From the NCBI GenBank assembly GCA_963777695.1, contig CAVZRC010000004.1, forward strand, positions 1,922,001 to 1,986,000: a DNA stretch of 64,000 nucleotides, given 5' to 3'. This DNA is from CAVZRC01 sp963777695 (lineage in GTDB: Bacteria; Planctomycetota; Planctomycetia; Isosphaerales; Isosphaeraceae). Positions 63,851-64,000 of the stretch are shown here, in pieces. Below the pieces are notes generated by a model that was not told the DNA's origin, searched no databases, and was given only the letters and a program-made list of their open reading frames with translations. Each line of letters starts with the position of its first letter. Positions within the stretch are counted from its first letter, which is position 1. The position numbers and the translations under genes are program-made.

Positions 63851-64000
63851 CACACTCCGCCACCATCGCCCCGCCCGAGCTGGACGAACTCTGCGTCAAC
63901 ACGCTGCGATTCCTCGCCGTGGACGCCGTGCAGAAGGCCAAGTCCGGTCATCCCGGCCTGCCCCTAGGCTCGGCGGCCATGGCCTACACACTCTGGGATC
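63847..64000 (+). CDS. tkt: Transketolase, N-terminal part (runs off the window)
   Basis: ATG 63847 (MTHSATIAPPELDELCVNTL) overlaps the GH130 gene by 4 bp. The visible 51 residues contain AVQKAKSGHPGLPLGSAAMA, the His-containing start of the transketolase thiamine-diphosphate domain, continuing to TLWD at the edge. The enzyme shuttles two-carbon units between sugar phosphates in the pentose phosphate pathway. Coupling to the mannose genes is unusual and may feed released sugar phosphates into central metabolism. Confidence 0.9.
   Translation, partial: MTHSATIAPPELDELCVNTLRFLAVDAVQKAKSGHPGLPLGSAAMAYTLWD

Overview
The window is high-GC chromosomal DNA from a planctomycete, most likely of the Isosphaeraceae/Gemmataceae type. 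The evidence is gene content: two DUF1559 proteins with type-IV-prepilin-like N-termini, a Ser/Thr kinase with 14 WD40 repeats beside an ECF sigma gene, DUF1573-like proteins, secreted von Willebrand A (VWA) proteins, and many Asp/Gly/Pro-rich secreted proteins. No rRNA, tRNA or CRISPR array was recognised. The species cannot be fixed from the sequence alone.

Layout. Positions 1-6812 are an accessory island that looks like an integron cassette array without a visible integron integrase. Small minus-strand ORFs of mostly unknown function are separated by 57-60 bp hairpin repeats bounded by RYYYAAC/GTTRRRY-like boxes (attC sites). A decayed IS91-type element (tyrosine recombinase plus Y2 transposase, both frameshifted) sits in the array and interrupts one attC core. 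Positions 6812-8234 are gene-poor and rich in inverted repeats. Positions 8235-16800 hold a secreted S9 peptidase, two small hydrophilic proteins and two paralogous membrane-anchored VWA proteins. Positions 17124-19388 hold a subtilase with a cyanobactin-protease (PatG-like) C-terminal domain, followed by a small Cys-rich peptide gene; this is a candidate undescribed RiPP-like system. Positions 19487-24004 (minus) are the WD40 kinase and its ECF sigma factor. Positions 24201-31673 hold an IS4 remnant, a DUF1559 protein, a secreted protein, a LysR regulator, an M28-PDZ peptidase and small genes. Positions 32006-38306 hold guaB, a large Pro-rich exported protein, phoU and a GNAT acetyltransferase. 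Positions 38659-42311 form a sigma/anti-sigma/HtrA-like unit whose protease homologue has lost His and Asp of its triad. Positions 42402-48400 are housekeeping and small genes, including a receiver-HATPase protein, an Rpn-like nuclease with a 12-bp repeat tract, and nnrE. Positions 48574-53280 (minus) form a locus of a DUF1559 pseudopilin, three DUF1573-like membrane proteins, a LolA-like protein and a 10-Cys secreted peptide; one of its genes carries an in-gene G11 tract. Positions 53675-59817 hold an orphan DNA methyltransferase, dnaA, a TolC-like protein and an Xre/RES toxin-antitoxin pair. Positions 60269-64000 form an operon: stress-type membrane protein, ManA, a phosphomannomutase-like HAD protein, a GH130 mannosyl phosphorylase-like enzyme, and the start of transketolase.

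Caution. About twenty genes, including the essential dnaA, are split by what look like single-base frameshifts. For most of them I give one span and mark where the frame changes. The density suggests residual indel errors in the assembly, so 'broken' genes outside the IS element should not be taken as true pseudogenes without checking reads.
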